A model generated the notes under the pieces. The model was not told the origin of the DNA. It searched no databases and saw only the letters and a program-made list of their open reading frames with translations. Position numbers and translations under genes: made by a program. Source: Pelethousia sp002409725 (GTDB lineage: Bacteria; Bacillota; Clostridia; Christensenellales; CAG-138). From it: a DNA stretch of 54,155 nt. The DNA is taken from assembly GCA_937915455.1 (NCBI GenBank), contig CALDNN010000137.1:1-54155 (forward strand). The letters are read 5' to 3'. Shown here one piece after another: positions 1-8,556 of this stretch. Position 1 is the first letter of the stretch, and the number at the start of each line of letters is the position of its first letter.

Positions 1-152
1 AGAGGGGCGGCAAAGGTTATCTCACTGCCCATGTATGTTTGGGGCGGCAACGCCTCATCCGCAACATAGCTGCCTACAAGGCCGATCTGGCGCAGTTGCG
101 CGGCAATGGAGAATTTCATCCGGGGCACCTCGAAAAATCCGACATCGTTCAT
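1..152 (-). CDS. Partial protein, probably YceD/DUF177 family (N-terminus only)
   Basis: An open minus-strand frame runs off the left edge without a stop. Two starts are possible: ATG at 152, with no clear ribosome binding site, or ATG at 119, preceded by GAGGTG five bases upstream. I favour 119, which gives a protein beginning MKFSIAAQLRQIG. No motif is decisive in about 40 residues. The DUF177/YceD suggestion rests on context: in Bacillus the order rsmD-coaD-ylbJ-ylbM-ylbN(yceD)-rpmF is conserved, and here rsmD, coaD, ylbJ and tmcAL (ylbM) all lie nearby. YceD-like genes also often follow ackA in clostridia. If right, rpmF (ribosomal protein L32) should lie just outside the window. Confidence 0.5.
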   Translation of the reverse strand, partial: MNDVGFFEVPRMKFSIAAQLRQIGLVGSYVADEALPPQTYMGSEITFAAP

Positions 153-225
153 TTTATATGCAGGGCGGGGTTTTGTCAATACGAAATTTCCAACCCCTGC
201 GCCCCGCAAGCAAGCTTTTGTCTTA

Positions 226-1428
226 TTATTTGGCGGCAAGCCTGGCCGTATCCTTGGCAATGACCATTTCTTCGTCCGTAGGGATCACGAACACCTTTAC
301 CTTGCTCTCGGGCTTGCTGATCTCCACTTCCTGGCCACGCGGGCAGGTTCCGTTGTAATCGAAATCCACATCCACGCCCAGGTATTCGAGGCCCGTGAGG
401 ATGCGCGCGCGCACATCGCGGTCGTTTTCGCCCACGCCCGCGGTAAATACGATGGCGTCCACCCCGCCCAGAGCCGCCGCATAGGAGCCGATGTATTTTT
501 TGACCTTATAGGAGAAGGTTCTGAGGGCCAGCTCCGCCCGCTCGTTGCCCTGGGCCGCAGCCGCGGCCAGGTCGCGGAAATCGCTGGAAACGCCCGACAT
601 GCCCAGCATGCCGCTCTTCTTATTCATATAGGTGCTCATGCTGGGTGCATCGAGGCCCAGCTTCTCCATTAAGAAGGGGACGATTGCCGGATCCATGTCG
701 CCGCAGCGGGTGCCCATGGGCACGCCCTCGAGAGGGGTGAGGCCCATGGAGGTATCGATGCACTTGCCGCCCTTCACAGCCGCGATGCTGGAGCCGTTGC
801 CCAGGTGGCAGGTGATGATGCGGGTCTCGGCGGCGGGCATATCGAGCTTGGCAATGGCCCGCTGCGATACATAGAAGTGGCTGGTGCCATGGAAGCCATA
901 GCGCCGCACCATGTGCTTTTCAAACGCCTCGGGGGGCAGGGCGTACATATAGGCCTCCGGGGGCATGGTCTGATGGAAGGCCGTATCGAATACTGCCACC
1001 ATGGGGGTGTTGGGCATGATGGTTTGGCAGGCGCGTATTCCCATGAGATTGGCGGGGTTGTGCAGCGGTCCCAGGGGGATGCATGCCTCGATAGCGCTCA
1101 TACAGGCGTCGTCGATGAGGCAGGAGCTGGTGAACTTCATGCCGCCGTGCAGGATGCGGTGGCCCACGGCGTCGATCTCGGCCATGCTGCCGACTACGCC
1201 CATCTCCTTATCCGCCAGCGCATCCAGAACCATCTGAATGGCCGCGGTATGATCCTTCATGTCCTTTTCAACTTCGTAGGCGGCCTTGCCCGTGGGCTTG
1301 TAGGTCAGCTTGGAACCGCCCATGCCGATGCGCTCACAGATACCCTTGGCGATGATATCGCTGCTTTCTGTGTCGATCAGCTGATATTTGAGAGAAGAAC
1401 TGCCCGCGTTGATGACCAATACTTTCAT
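226..1428 (-). CDS. ackA: Acetate kinase
   Basis: Converts acetyl phosphate plus ADP to acetate plus ATP, the substrate-level phosphorylation step of acetate fermentation, in the cytoplasm. The 400-residue length is that of the family. The N-terminus VLVINAGSSSLKYQL is the phosphate-1 motif of the acetate/propionate kinase (ASKHA) fold. HLGNGSSIAA is the phosphate-2 motif and FTAGVGEN the C-terminal nucleotide-binding motif. GFHGTSHFYVS and the MGTRCGDMDP block are also typical. It lies 48 bp downstream of pta on the same strand, so the two are almost certainly co-transcribed. The leader reads GGAGGATATTTTTTTC before the ATG, a strong ribosome binding site. Confidence 0.97.
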   Translation of the reverse strand: MKVLVINAGSSSLKYQLIDTESSDIIAKGICERIGMGGSKLTYKPTGKAAYEVEKDMKDHTAAIQMVLDALADKEMGVVGSMAEIDAVGHRILHGGMKFTSSCLIDDACMSAIEACIPLGPLHNPANLMGIRACQTIMPNTPMVAVFDTAFHQTMPPEAYMYALPPEAFEKHMVRRYGFHGTSHFYVSQRAIAKLDMPAAETRIITCHLGNGSSIAAVKGGKCIDTSMGLTPLEGVPMGTRCGDMDPAIVPFLMEKLGLDAPSMSTYMNKKSGMLGMSGVSSDFRDLAAAAAQGNERAELALRTFSYKVKKYIGSYAAALGGVDAIVFTAGVGENDRDVRARILTGLEYLGVDVDFDYNGTCPRGQEVEISKPESKVKVFVIPTDEEMVIAKDTARLAAK

Positions 1429-1476
1429 GAAAAAAATATCCTCCTATGTATTTCGCCTTATGCAAATGGTTTTGTT

Positions 1477-2475
1477 CTAGAGGTTTTGCGCCTGTACGGC
1501 CGTGACCGCCACCAGGGATACGATATCCTCCACGCTGCAGCCGCGCGACAGGTCGTTGATGGGCTTGGCAAAACCCTGGCAAACGGGTCCCACGGCCTCG
1601 GCGCCGGCTAGACGTTGCACCAGCTTATAGCCGATGTTGCCGGCTTGCAGATCCGGGAAAACCAGCACGTTGGCGTGCCCAGCCACGGAACTGCCCGGGG
1701 ATTTGAGCCGGCCCACCTTTTCGACCAAGGCCGCATCCGCCTGCAATTCGCCGTCCACATTCAGCTCCGGGGCCAGCTCTTTGACCAGGCGCGTGGCCTC
1801 GGATACCTTGTCCACATTCTCGTGCTTGGCGCTGCCCTTGGTGGAGAAGGATAACATGGCCACCTTGGGGTCGAGCCCGCAGAGTGCCTTGCCGGTTTTG
1901 GCGGAGGCAATGGCGATATCCGCCAGCTGCTGGGCCGTGGGCTCAATGTTCACGGCGCAATCCGCAAATATGAGGATGCCGCCTTCGCCATAGCTCTTAT
2001 CCGGCACTTCCATAATGAAGCAGCTGGAAACGGTGGAGACACCGGGCGCGGTTTTGATGATTTGCAAGCCGGGCCGAAGGGTATTGCCTGTGGTGTTGAT
2101 CGCGCCGGAAACGAAACCGTCGGCCTTATTATCGTAAACCATCATGGCTGCGAAAAAGAGCGGATCCAGCATCGTCTTTTGCGCTTGCTCCAAGGTAACG
2201 CCCTTCTTGGCGCGCATTTGGGCAAAAGCCTCGCAATAGCGCGGATAATCGGGGGAAGCGGCGGGGTCGACGATGGCGACGCCTGTAAGGCTCACGCCGA
2301 ATTTAGCAGCTACGGCCTGGATCTCATGGGGATCGCCCACCAGGGTGATCTTAGCGAAGCCCTCCTGTGTGATCTTCGCCGCGGCCTGCACGGTGCGTTC
2401 CTCGCTGCCCTCGGGCAGGACGATGTGCTTCACATTCGTCTTGGCCTTTTCGCGGATGCTCTCGATGACGGACAT
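1477..2475 (-). CDS. pta: Phosphate acetyltransferase
   Basis: Transfers the acetyl group of acetyl-CoA to phosphate, feeding AckA. The protein has 332 residues, the length of the short Pta class that lacks the N-terminal regulatory DRTGG domain. Hallmarks are VLPEGSEERTVQAA near the N-terminus, GFVSGAINTTGNTLRPGLQ in the middle, and VFPDLQAGNIGYKLVQRLAGAEA with VCQGFAKPINDLSRG near the C-terminus. I start it at the ATG at 2475 (MSVIES), because AAAGGAG lies eight bases before it; an ATG eight codons further upstream has no such site. The stop codon is TAG, which shows that TAG is a normal terminator in this genome. Confidence 0.96.
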   Translation of the reverse strand: MSVIESIREKAKTNVKHIVLPEGSEERTVQAAAKITQEGFAKITLVGDPHEIQAVAAKFGVSLTGVAIVDPAASPDYPRYCEAFAQMRAKKGVTLEQAQKTMLDPLFFAAMMVYDNKADGFVSGAINTTGNTLRPGLQIIKTAPGVSTVSSCFIMEVPDKSYGEGGILIFADCAVNIEPTAQQLADIAIASAKTGKALCGLDPKVAMLSFSTKGSAKHENVDKVSEATRLVKELAPELNVDGELQADAALVEKVGRLKSPGSSVAGHANVLVFPDLQAGNIGYKLVQRLAGAEAVGPVCQGFAKPINDLSRGCSVEDIVSLVAVTAVQAQNL

Positions 2476-2522
2476 TGGTAACTCCTTTCGCTTGCGCAAA
2501 AAAATGAATTGCTCAAAAAAAG

Positions 2523-2567
2523 TATGTTATGCGCTCCCGGGAGCGCCAACATAACTATAATATTATA
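2523..2567 (-). promoter_or_regulatory. pta leader: TATAAT box followed by a large palindrome
   Basis: Read on the minus strand, a TATAAT (2567-2562) is followed at about the expected transcription start by a perfect 16-bp palindrome GCGCTCCCGGGAGCGC (2531-2546). Outer arms of the TATGTT/AACATA type extend it to 2523-2553. There is no T-tract, so it is not a normal terminator. It may be an operator or a 5'-UTR hairpin protecting the pta-ackA mRNA. No convincing -35 is visible. Confidence 0.4.
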
Positions 2568-2619
2568 GCACAGCCGCTTTGCCTTTTCATCCTTTTCCGC
2601 GCTTTTCGCCGGATAATTT

Positions 2620-2649
2620 TTGATCAATCTCCCTGTCGTGTGGTATACT
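2620..2649 (+). promoter_or_regulatory. Promoter for tmcAL
   Basis: TTGATC (2620-2625), an 18-base spacer and TATACT (2644-2649) form a sigma-A type promoter. Transcription would begin near 2656, giving a short leader with GCGGAGG just before the tmcAL start at 2680. Confidence 0.6.
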
Positions 2650-2679
2650 CGTGGCAAAACAGAGCGGAGGTCTCCCTGC

Positions 2680-3873
2680 ATGCGCGTCGTGGGCGTTATC
2701 GCCGAATACAATCCCTTCCACAGCGGCCACGCTTACCACCTAGCCCGGGCTAAGGCCCTCGCACGGGCGGACTATGCCCTGGCCATCATGAGCGGGGATT
2801 TCGTGCAGCGGGGGGAACCGGCTATGTTCCCCAAAAAGCTGCGGGCCAAATGGGCCCTGGAAAACGGGGCCGACCTGGTGCTTTCCCTCCCCGCTCCCTA
2901 TTCCCTCACCAGCGCGGCCGGCTTTGCCAGGGGGGCCGTGGGCCTACTGCACAAGTGCGGCCTGGTGGACGCCCTCTGCTTTGGCAGCGAAAGCGGCGAT
3001 ATGGGTCTGCTTAGCGCCGCCCTGACCGCGGAAGAAGGGCCGGCGCGGGCCACGGCCCTGCGCGAGGCTTTACAAGCAGGCCAAAGCTATCCCGCCGCCT
3101 ACGGCTCGGCCCTGCGAGCGGCTCTGCCCACGTTGCCCGCGGGCCCCAACGATATCCTGGGCCTTGAATACATGCGCGCGCTCGAGGCGCTCGGTTCGCC
3201 TATGGAGCCCATCGCCCTAACCCGCCAAGGCGCGGGGCACGACGAGGGTGGCTTGGCTGCCGCGCATGCCAGCGCCACGGCCCTGCGAAACGGTATCCGC
3301 GCCGGGGATTGGGAATCCCTGGCCCCTTACCTGGCCGCAACCGCCCGCACGGATATCCAGAACCTGGTCCAAAGCGGCGGCCTGCGCGAATTCGGAAGCC
3401 TTTCCCAGGCCATCCTCTATGCCCTGCGCCGCCTCTCCAAGGATGAATTGGCAGCCCTGGGCGAGGTGCGGGAGGGACTGGAAAATCCCCTCTACCGCGC
3501 CTGCCGCCAGGCGGCCACCGTGGATGAACTGCTGGCCCTGGTCAAGACCCGGCGCTACCCTATGGCCCGGCTCAAGCGGGCCTGCCTCTGCGCCCTATTG
3601 GGCATCACCGGGGCGGACCTTCAGGCTACCCCACAAGGCGATTACCTGCGCGTGCTGGGCGTCCGGCAGGAGGCTCTGCCCCTTTTGAGCCGTCTCAACC
3701 AATGCGCCGTTGTGCCCGTGGTAAGCAGATTTGCGGACGCGGCCCGGCTCAGCCCGGCCCAGAGCCGCCTGTTCGAGGCGGATATGCGCGCAGCCGAGAT
3801 CGCCTGCCTTGCCACGCAAACCCCGCAGGCTGCGCCCTTTGATTTTGGCGAGCCGCTGCTGATTGTAGACTGA
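2680..3873 (+). CDS. tmcAL: tRNA(Met) cytidine acetate ligase (YlbM family)
   Basis: TmcAL installs N4-acetylcytidine at the wobble position of elongator tRNA-Met using acetate and ATP. The 397-residue protein opens with the HIGH-like nucleotidyltransferase signature VGVIAEYNPFHSGHAYHL. SGDFVQRGEPAM, a further family block, follows near residue 40. LALSLPAPYS-like and FGSESGD segments are also characteristic. I start it at ATG 2680 because GCGGAGG precedes it; an upstream in-frame start overlaps the promoter. Its Bacillus ortholog ylbM sits next to ylbJ, as here. Its use of acetate is a loose functional link to the divergent pta-ackA genes. Confidence 0.93.
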   Translation: MRVVGVIAEYNPFHSGHAYHLARAKALARADYALAIMSGDFVQRGEPAMFPKKLRAKWALENGADLVLSLPAPYSLTSAAGFARGAVGLLHKCGLVDALCFGSESGDMGLLSAALTAEEGPARATALREALQAGQSYPAAYGSALRAALPTLPAGPNDILGLEYMRALEALGSPMEPIALTRQGAGHDEGGLAAAHASATALRNGIRAGDWESLAPYLAATARTDIQNLVQSGGLREFGSLSQAILYALRRLSKDELAALGEVREGLENPLYRACRQAATVDELLALVKTRRYPMARLKRACLCALLGITGADLQATPQGDYLRVLGVRQEALPLLSRLNQCAVVPVVSRFADAARLSPAQSRLFEADMRAAEIACLATQTPQAAPFDFGEPLLIVD

Positions 3874-3933
3874 AACGCGCCGCGCCCAGCATAAGGATAA
3901 AGATATAGAACTATCCCTATATTGGAGGCGGCC

Positions 3934-4977
3934 ATGCGTAAACCCATATTGATCTTTGCCCTCTGCGGCCTGTGCTGCCTGCTGCTGGCGCTCTATAGCG
4001 CTCAAGCCCTCTCTGCGGCCCGCGAGGGCTTTTATCTTTGGCGGGATCATGTCTTTCCCGCGCTTCTGCCCTTTTTCGTTTGCGCCCATATCATGCAGCA
4101 TTGCGGCGCGATCACGGGCCGAGGCCGCCTGGCCCTTTATGGCCTGAGCATGGTCTCCGGCGCGCCCGCGGGCGCGCGGCTCTCGGGCCAGGCCGGCGGG
4201 GATGTGACGGATACCGCCGCCGCCCTCAACGCGGTGAGCCCCATGTTTATCTGCGGCAGCTTCGCCTCCGGCATGCTGGGCCGCCCCGCCCTCGCCTGGC
4301 CTATCCTGCTGGCGCAGTTCCTAGCCGCCGGGGCCTTCCTGCTGCTTGCTAAGGATAAGGCGACAGAAGCCCCCGCGCCCGCCATGCCGGAGGAATCGGC
4401 CTCCTTTTTACGCCTGCTGGGCGAGGCGCTTGGCTCCGGGGTGACGGCCCTCTTTACCGTAGGCGGCGCGATCATGGTTTTCATGGCCTTTCAGGCCGTG
4501 CTGGAAGAAATCGGCCTCTTCACCCTGCTAACGGCCCCGTTTGCCGCGTTATTTGCAAAGTTCGGCCAATCGACCGAATTACCCGCCATCCTGCTTTCCG
4601 GCATGCTGGAAATGGTGCAGGGCTGCCGGGCGCTGGCCGCAGCCGGCCTGAGCCTTAGGCAAACGGCAGGGTTGGCTGCTTTCTTTTTCAGCTTTGGCGG
4701 GGTGTGCATATTGGCGCAGTCCTTAACGGTCGCCAGCTTACGGGCCGGGCGCTATCTTTGGCGCAAGCTCCTGCAAGGGTGTTTGGCGGGCCTTTTGGCG
4801 TATCTGCTTACGCCACTGTTTTTGCCGGATGCGCAAACGGTCTTCTCCTCCCTCTCGCCACAAGCGTTAAAAGAGAACGCCCTTTCGGCTGCGCTGACGG
4901 CCGGCATCTCTTTGGTCGGCGTGAGCGCTGTGCTGCTCTTAGGCGCGGCCGCGGGCCGCAAAAGCGGCGCTTCTTAA
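3934..4977 (+). CDS. ylbJ: Sporulation integral membrane protein YlbJ
   Basis: A polytopic membrane protein of 347 residues in the nucleoside-recognition/gate family. Bacillus YlbJ is made in the mother cell under sigma-E and is needed for spore cortex formation. Visible features are an N-terminal hydrophobic helix, the segment FYLWRDHVFPALLPFFV, the block GAPAGARLSGQ, and several further membrane helices with GVTALFTVGGAIMVFMAF in the second half. The start is ATG 3934, with GGAGG five bases upstream; a TTG at 3922 is less likely. It follows tmcAL by 60 bp and may share its transcript. Its last codons overlap the convergent radical SAM gene by 4 bp. Confidence 0.9.
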   Translation: MRKPILIFALCGLCCLLLALYSAQALSAAREGFYLWRDHVFPALLPFFVCAHIMQHCGAITGRGRLALYGLSMVSGAPAGARLSGQAGGDVTDTAAALNAVSPMFICGSFASGMLGRPALAWPILLAQFLAAGAFLLLAKDKATEAPAPAMPEESASFLRLLGEALGSGVTALFTVGGAIMVFMAFQAVLEEIGLFTLLTAPFAALFAKFGQSTELPAILLSGMLEMVQGCRALAAAGLSLRQTAGLAAFFFSFGGVCILAQSLTVASLRAGRYLWRKLLQGCLAGLLAYLLTPLFLPDAQTVFSSLSPQALKENALSAALTAGISLVGVSAVLLLGAAAGRKSGAS

Positions 4978-5879
4978 AGGAAGGTCAGCTGTTCTGCTCG
5001 CTCGTTATGATTATTATTGAAAAATCGGCGGCTCGGGGCCATAAAATCCGCGCTGATTCCATATTGCGTCTGCGCGGCCCGCACCCGGGCATAGGCCCGC
5101 TCCCGCACGGCCTTATCCAGCCGCCCGTTTTGATAGGCGGCCCAGATATCGCGGTAGCAGGCGGGGAAATCCCGGTCTATGCAGGTGAAGAAGGTATCCC
5201 GCGTTTTGCCCTTAAGGTTAAGCATGCCGGGCAGGAGGTAATCCACCCCCGCCTCCTTGGCCGCACAATACAGGGCATTGATGTTTTCCTCGCCATCCGT
5301 CAGGTAGGGCACGATGGGCATCATGTGCAGGCCCGTGGAGGCGGGCGATTTGGCAAAGGCGCTAAGCACGGCCAACCGGGCGCCAGAGGGCGCAGCGTGC
5401 GGCTCCAGTTTCTGGCGCACCGATTCATCCAGTGTAGTGATGGTGCAGGCCACATTTACATAAGTGAGCGAGGCCAATCGCTCGATCAGCTCCAAATCTC
5501 GTAGGATGAGGGCGGATTTGGTTGAGATCACGCAGGGCGCTTTGTGCTTGATGAGCACCCGCCAGACCTCGGGCATCAGGCTATAGCGGGCCTCGCAGGG
5601 CTGATAGCTATCCGTTACGCCGCCCAGGCTGATGGGACGGCCGTCCCATGCCCGTGAGGATAGCTCTCGATCCAGCCGTTCGGCGATGTTGGTTTTCACG
5701 TAGATATGACCGAAGTAATCCCCATCCTCCAGATAGGCGTGAGAATACTGGGCAAAGCAGTACTGGCAGCGATGCGCGCAGCCCCGGTAGGGGTTGAGGT
5801 CGCAGCCGTAAGGGCCGCCCCGGCCCTTTGGCGTTTTGTGCAGCGCCGAGGCGCAGCGTATCTCAATGCAGCTAGGCAT
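4974..5879 (-). CDS. Radical SAM protein (spore photoproduct lyase-like / Rv2578c type)
   Basis: A 301-residue radical SAM enzyme. CAHRCQYCFAQ near residue 35 is the CxxxCxxC cluster motif that binds the SAM-cleaving 4Fe-4S. Family features include DLNPYRGC before it, the NIAERLDRELS segment, GGVTDSYQPCE, and ISTKSALILRDLELI. These are found in the SPL-like subfamily of small radical SAM proteins whose substrate is mostly unknown. Start at ATG 5879 follows GGGAGGATGCTCAGCC; an upstream ATG at 5936 would add 19 hydrophobic residues without a binding site. It is convergent with ylbJ and overlaps it by 4 bp. I cannot say whether it repairs spore photoproduct; the length is somewhat shorter than classical SplB. 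Confidence 0.8.
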   Translation of the reverse strand: MPSCIEIRCASALHKTPKGRGGPYGCDLNPYRGCAHRCQYCFAQYSHAYLEDGDYFGHIYVKTNIAERLDRELSSRAWDGRPISLGGVTDSYQPCEARYSLMPEVWRVLIKHKAPCVISTKSALILRDLELIERLASLTYVNVACTITTLDESVRQKLEPHAAPSGARLAVLSAFAKSPASTGLHMMPIVPYLTDGEENINALYCAAKEAGVDYLLPGMLNLKGKTRDTFFTCIDRDFPACYRDIWAAYQNGRLDKAVRERAYARVRAAQTQYGISADFMAPSRRFFNNNHNERAEQLTFL

Positions 5880-5963
5880 GGCTGAGCATCCTCCCAAAAT
5901 AAAAAATGGCGCGCGGAATAAAATCCACAGCGCCATGATCGTCTAAAGGGGAGCAAGATCCGG

Positions 5964-6803
5964 TTATTCGTCCTCGTCGTCGAAATCGTCCTCGTCGAAG
6001 TTCTTCTTTTTCTTGAATAGGCCGAAGAGGAATCCGCCGCGATCATCGTCGTCTTCTTCGAAATCATCGTCGTCATCAAAATCCTCTGCCGGGGGCTCTT
6101 CCTTACGGTAGCCGGGCTTGGCGGCCCGTTCCTGAGGAGCGGCTGGGGCCGCATAAACCGGGGCGGGCGCCGGGGCTGCTGAGGCGGGGGCTGCAACAGG
6201 CGCGGCTACAGGCTCAGGCTGGAGCGCTATTATGGGAGCCGGGGCCGGGGCAGCTGCGGGCTGGGGCGCGCGGGCGTCCAGATCGCGGCGGTTGACCTCG
6301 ACCAAGCGCTTATACTCGCCCAGGAAGCGCTCGAGATCGGCCAGGATATCATCCGCATAGGTTTTGGCGTTTTCATAAACCTGATTGGCATTGTATTCCG
6401 CCTTCATAGCCAAAAGCTGGGCCCGTTTTTGTGCCTCTTGGTATATTTCATCCTCTGCGATGAGCCGCTCGTATTCCGCCTTGGCTTTATCCAGCACCTG
6501 GGCGGCCTTGCCCTGTGCCTCGGCGATGGCGGCAGCCGCGTGCTGCTCCGCTTCCTGCACGATATCCTGCGCGTGATCCTGGGCATTGGCGAGCATAGAA
6601 CGGGATTCGGCGATGACGCTGTTGGCCCGGCGAATATCATCGGGGATGGTGGTTTTGAGATCGCCCAAGAGATCCATGATCTCCTCCACATCCACAATGC
6701 GCTTGGTAGCGTTGCCGCTGAGCTTGGGGCGCGGGCTATTTTCGACCAAGTCCTCGAATTGCTCGATGATGTCGTAAATTTTCAGGTTCTGCACATTGCT
6801 CAT
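5964..6803 (-). CDS. Coiled-coil protein with acidic tail, V-ATPase subunit H / DivIVA-like
   Basis: Not an enzyme I can name. The 279-residue protein has a predicted long coiled coil over roughly residues 60-160, rich in Ala, Glu and Gln. A Pro/Ala-rich low-complexity linker follows (about 170-215), and the C-terminus alternates strongly acidic runs with a FGLFKKKKN segment. Similar proteins in clostridia are annotated as ATPase or vacuolar ATP synthase subunit H-like and lie next to coaD, as here: the ATG overlaps the coaD stop as ATGA. The layout suggests a scaffold or cell-division/envelope protein of the DivIVA or GpsB kind, but that is inference. The acidic tail was read directly from repeated GAC/GAT/GAA codons. 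Confidence 0.7.
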   Translation of the reverse strand: MSNVQNLKIYDIIEQFEDLVENSPRPKLSGNATKRIVDVEEIMDLLGDLKTTIPDDIRRANSVIAESRSMLANAQDHAQDIVQEAEQHAAAAIAEAQGKAAQVLDKAKAEYERLIAEDEIYQEAQKRAQLLAMKAEYNANQVYENAKTYADDILADLERFLGEYKRLVEVNRRDLDARAPQPAAAPAPAPIIALQPEPVAAPVAAPASAAPAPAPVYAAPAAPQERAAKPGYRKEEPPAEDFDDDDDFEEDDDDRGGFLFGLFKKKKNFDEDDFDDEDE

Positions 6804-7288
6804 CGGTTTATCAACCTTTCTGCGATCATATTTTTTATTGGCTCGGGCACAAGCCCGCTTATATCGCCGCCGTAGGAGCCGACCTCGCGCACGATGCCGG
6901 AGCTGAGGAAGCTGATCTCCGGCCTAGCCATCAGGCACACCGTTTCCAGCTCGGGTACCAGGCGGCGGTTCGCGCAATCCAGCCTGGATTCATAGGCAAG
7001 ATCCGCCGCGTCCCTTAGGCCGCGCACCACGGCTAAAGCCCCTTTTTTTCGCACGTAATCGGCCAAAAGCCCATCGTTGCGCTCTGCTGTGGCGTTCGCT
7101 AGGCCGTAGGCGCGGATGCTGGTCTCAATCATGGCGCAGCGCTCTTCATCGCTGAAGATGGGGTGCTTCTCGCCGTTGGCTAGCACGGCCACATACACGT
7201 GGTCGAACAGGCCGCAGGCCCGCTTGAGGATATCCAGATGGCCCAGCGTAAAGGGATCGAAGGAGCCGGGATAAACGGCAATTCTCAT
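6800..7288 (-). CDS. coaD: Phosphopantetheine adenylyltransferase
   Basis: Catalyses the penultimate step of coenzyme A synthesis: 4'-phosphopantetheine plus ATP to dephospho-CoA. The 162-residue length is typical. The start AVYPGSFDPFTLGH carries the T/HxGH nucleotidyltransferase motif at residues 14-17. VVRGLRDAADLAYE and the C-terminal SFLSSGIVREV block are diagnostic; the latter matches the usual ISSTxVRE. Its start overlaps the stop of rsmD by 4 bp and its stop overlaps the next gene by 4 bp, so rsmD-coaD-coiled-coil gene form one translationally coupled operon. Confidence 0.97.
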   Translation of the reverse strand: MRIAVYPGSFDPFTLGHLDILKRACGLFDHVYVAVLANGEKHPIFSDEERCAMIETSIRAYGLANATAERNDGLLADYVRKKGALAVVRGLRDAADLAYESRLDCANRRLVPELETVCLMARPEISFLSSGIVREVGSYGGDISGLVPEPIKNMIAERLINR

Positions 7289-7839
7289 GGGCGTTCCTCT
7301 CGAATTAAGGATAGCGCTACCTCGCCATAGCGGCGCTGATCGTAAGTTGTCAGCCCCTCCGGCAAGGCCGGGGGCCGGGCCGGGTCGTGCTCCGCAATCA
7401 GGATAGCCTCAGGGGCCAATATCCCGCTGTTGCGAAGGGCCAATAGGGCCTTTTCGTGCAGGCCGGAAGCATAGGGCGGATCAAGAAAGACGATATCCAC
7501 CCGCTCGCCGCTTCGCGCCAGGGCCGCGATGGCGGCCTCAAAGGAGCAGTTCAAGACCTTAGAGCGGTTTTCAAAGCCGAGCTTTTGGATGTTCGCCTCC
7601 ACCACGCGCGTGGCGGTACGGCTTGCATCGCAGAAGAAGGCGAAGCTCGCGCCCCGGGAAAGGGCCTCTAGGCCCAGGTTACCGGAACCGGCGAATAGGT
7701 CGAGCACTCGCTTGGAGCCGATCTCAAATTGCAGGATGCCAAAGAGGGATTCCTTCACCCGGTCGAGGGTCGGCCGGGTATCCAGGCCCTTGGGCGCGGC
7801 GATGGCACAGCCCCGTTTGCTGCCGGCAATGATGCGCAC
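7285..7839 (-). CDS. rsmD: 16S rRNA (guanine(966)-N(2))-methyltransferase
   Basis: Methylates G966 of 16S rRNA in the small ribosomal subunit using SAM. The protein has 184 residues. The N-terminus MRIIAGSKRG and TRPTLDRVKESLF are typical of RsmD. VLDLFAGSGNLGLEALSRG (about 45-63) is the SAM-binding motif I, and DPPYASG at about 120-126 is the N-methyltransferase motif IV. GAGG-type sequence precedes the ATG. It is first in the rsmD-coaD operon, the usual Gram-positive order. The 130 bp upstream contains a TATAAT-like box near 7880 on this strand but no clear -35. Confidence 0.95.
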   Translation of the reverse strand: MRIIAGSKRGCAIAAPKGLDTRPTLDRVKESLFGILQFEIGSKRVLDLFAGSGNLGLEALSRGASFAFFCDASRTATRVVEANIQKLGFENRSKVLNCSFEAAIAALARSGERVDIVFLDPPYASGLHEKALLALRNSGILAPEAILIAEHDPARPPALPEGLTTYDQRRYGEVALSLIREERP

Positions 7840-7971
7840 CGTTCCTCCTTGTATGCCTTTTATTTGAAGCTCATATCAAATTATAGTGTAACATCAATGA
7901 ACGCGCCACACAAGCGCCAATGCCGGAAATTTACAAATATGCCTTATCTTCGCTGGGCCCCGATTCGGGCT

Positions 7972-8556
7972 TCAACAGGGCCTTCGATAGAGGCCGCCTG
8001 GGGCCGCCACGGCGTGCAAGGGCACATCCAACCCGCCTGTGGGCACGGCCTCCACCAGCTGGCTATCCAGGCAAAGCCCGGCTAAAAAAGCGCTGGTTTG
8101 TGGCAGCAGCCGGTCATAATAACCCGCGCCCTGGCCCAGCCGGTTGCAGGCCGGGTCGAAGGCAAGGCCGGGCAGGATGATGAAATCCAGCTCCTGTGGC
8201 CCTACTTCTTCACACTTTTCCGGCATGGGCTCTAAAATGCCATAAGCGCCCCGATAAAAGGCGTCCGGTTCTTTGGGCACGAGAAGCCGCAGTGCGTAAT
8301 CCGCCCCACACAGGGGAAAGGCCACGCGCTTGCCCAGCCTTTGCGCTTGTGCTACGGCCAGGGCCGGGCTGCATTCGTGCGCCATGGCCATGTAGGCCAG
8401 GATCAGCCCCGCAGCCTGGAACTCCGGCAGGGAGCAAAGCCGCTCGCAGGCCAGCGTGGATTGCCGCGCCCGCTCCTCAGGCGAAATCTCCTTCAGGGCG
8501 GCGCGCATAGTTTTGCGCAGAGCTGCTTTTTGCAGGCGTAAGCTATCTTGCGTCAT
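7972..8556 (-). CDS. 5-formyltetrahydrofolate cyclo-ligase
   Basis: Converts 5-formyl-THF to 5,10-methenyl-THF with ATP (MTHFS, YgfA/YqgN family), recovering storage folate; such folates are abundant in spores. The 194-residue protein has an N-terminal basic helix, RKTMRAALKEISPEERARQS, and the C-terminal GQGAGYYDRLLP motif that binds substrate. FIILPGLAFDPACNRLG is the other family signature. I start it at ATG 8556, eight bases after GGGGAGA; a longer frame begins at 8640 inside the upstream gene. It overlaps the end of the amidohydrolase by 14 bp and closes the six-gene operon that begins with recX. Confidence 0.92.
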   Translation of the reverse strand: MTQDSLRLQKAALRKTMRAALKEISPEERARQSTLACERLCSLPEFQAAGLILAYMAMAHECSPALAVAQAQRLGKRVAFPLCGADYALRLLVPKEPDAFYRGAYGILEPMPEKCEEVGPQELDFIILPGLAFDPACNRLGQGAGYYDRLLPQTSAFLAGLCLDSQLVEAVPTGGLDVPLHAVAAPGGLYRRPC

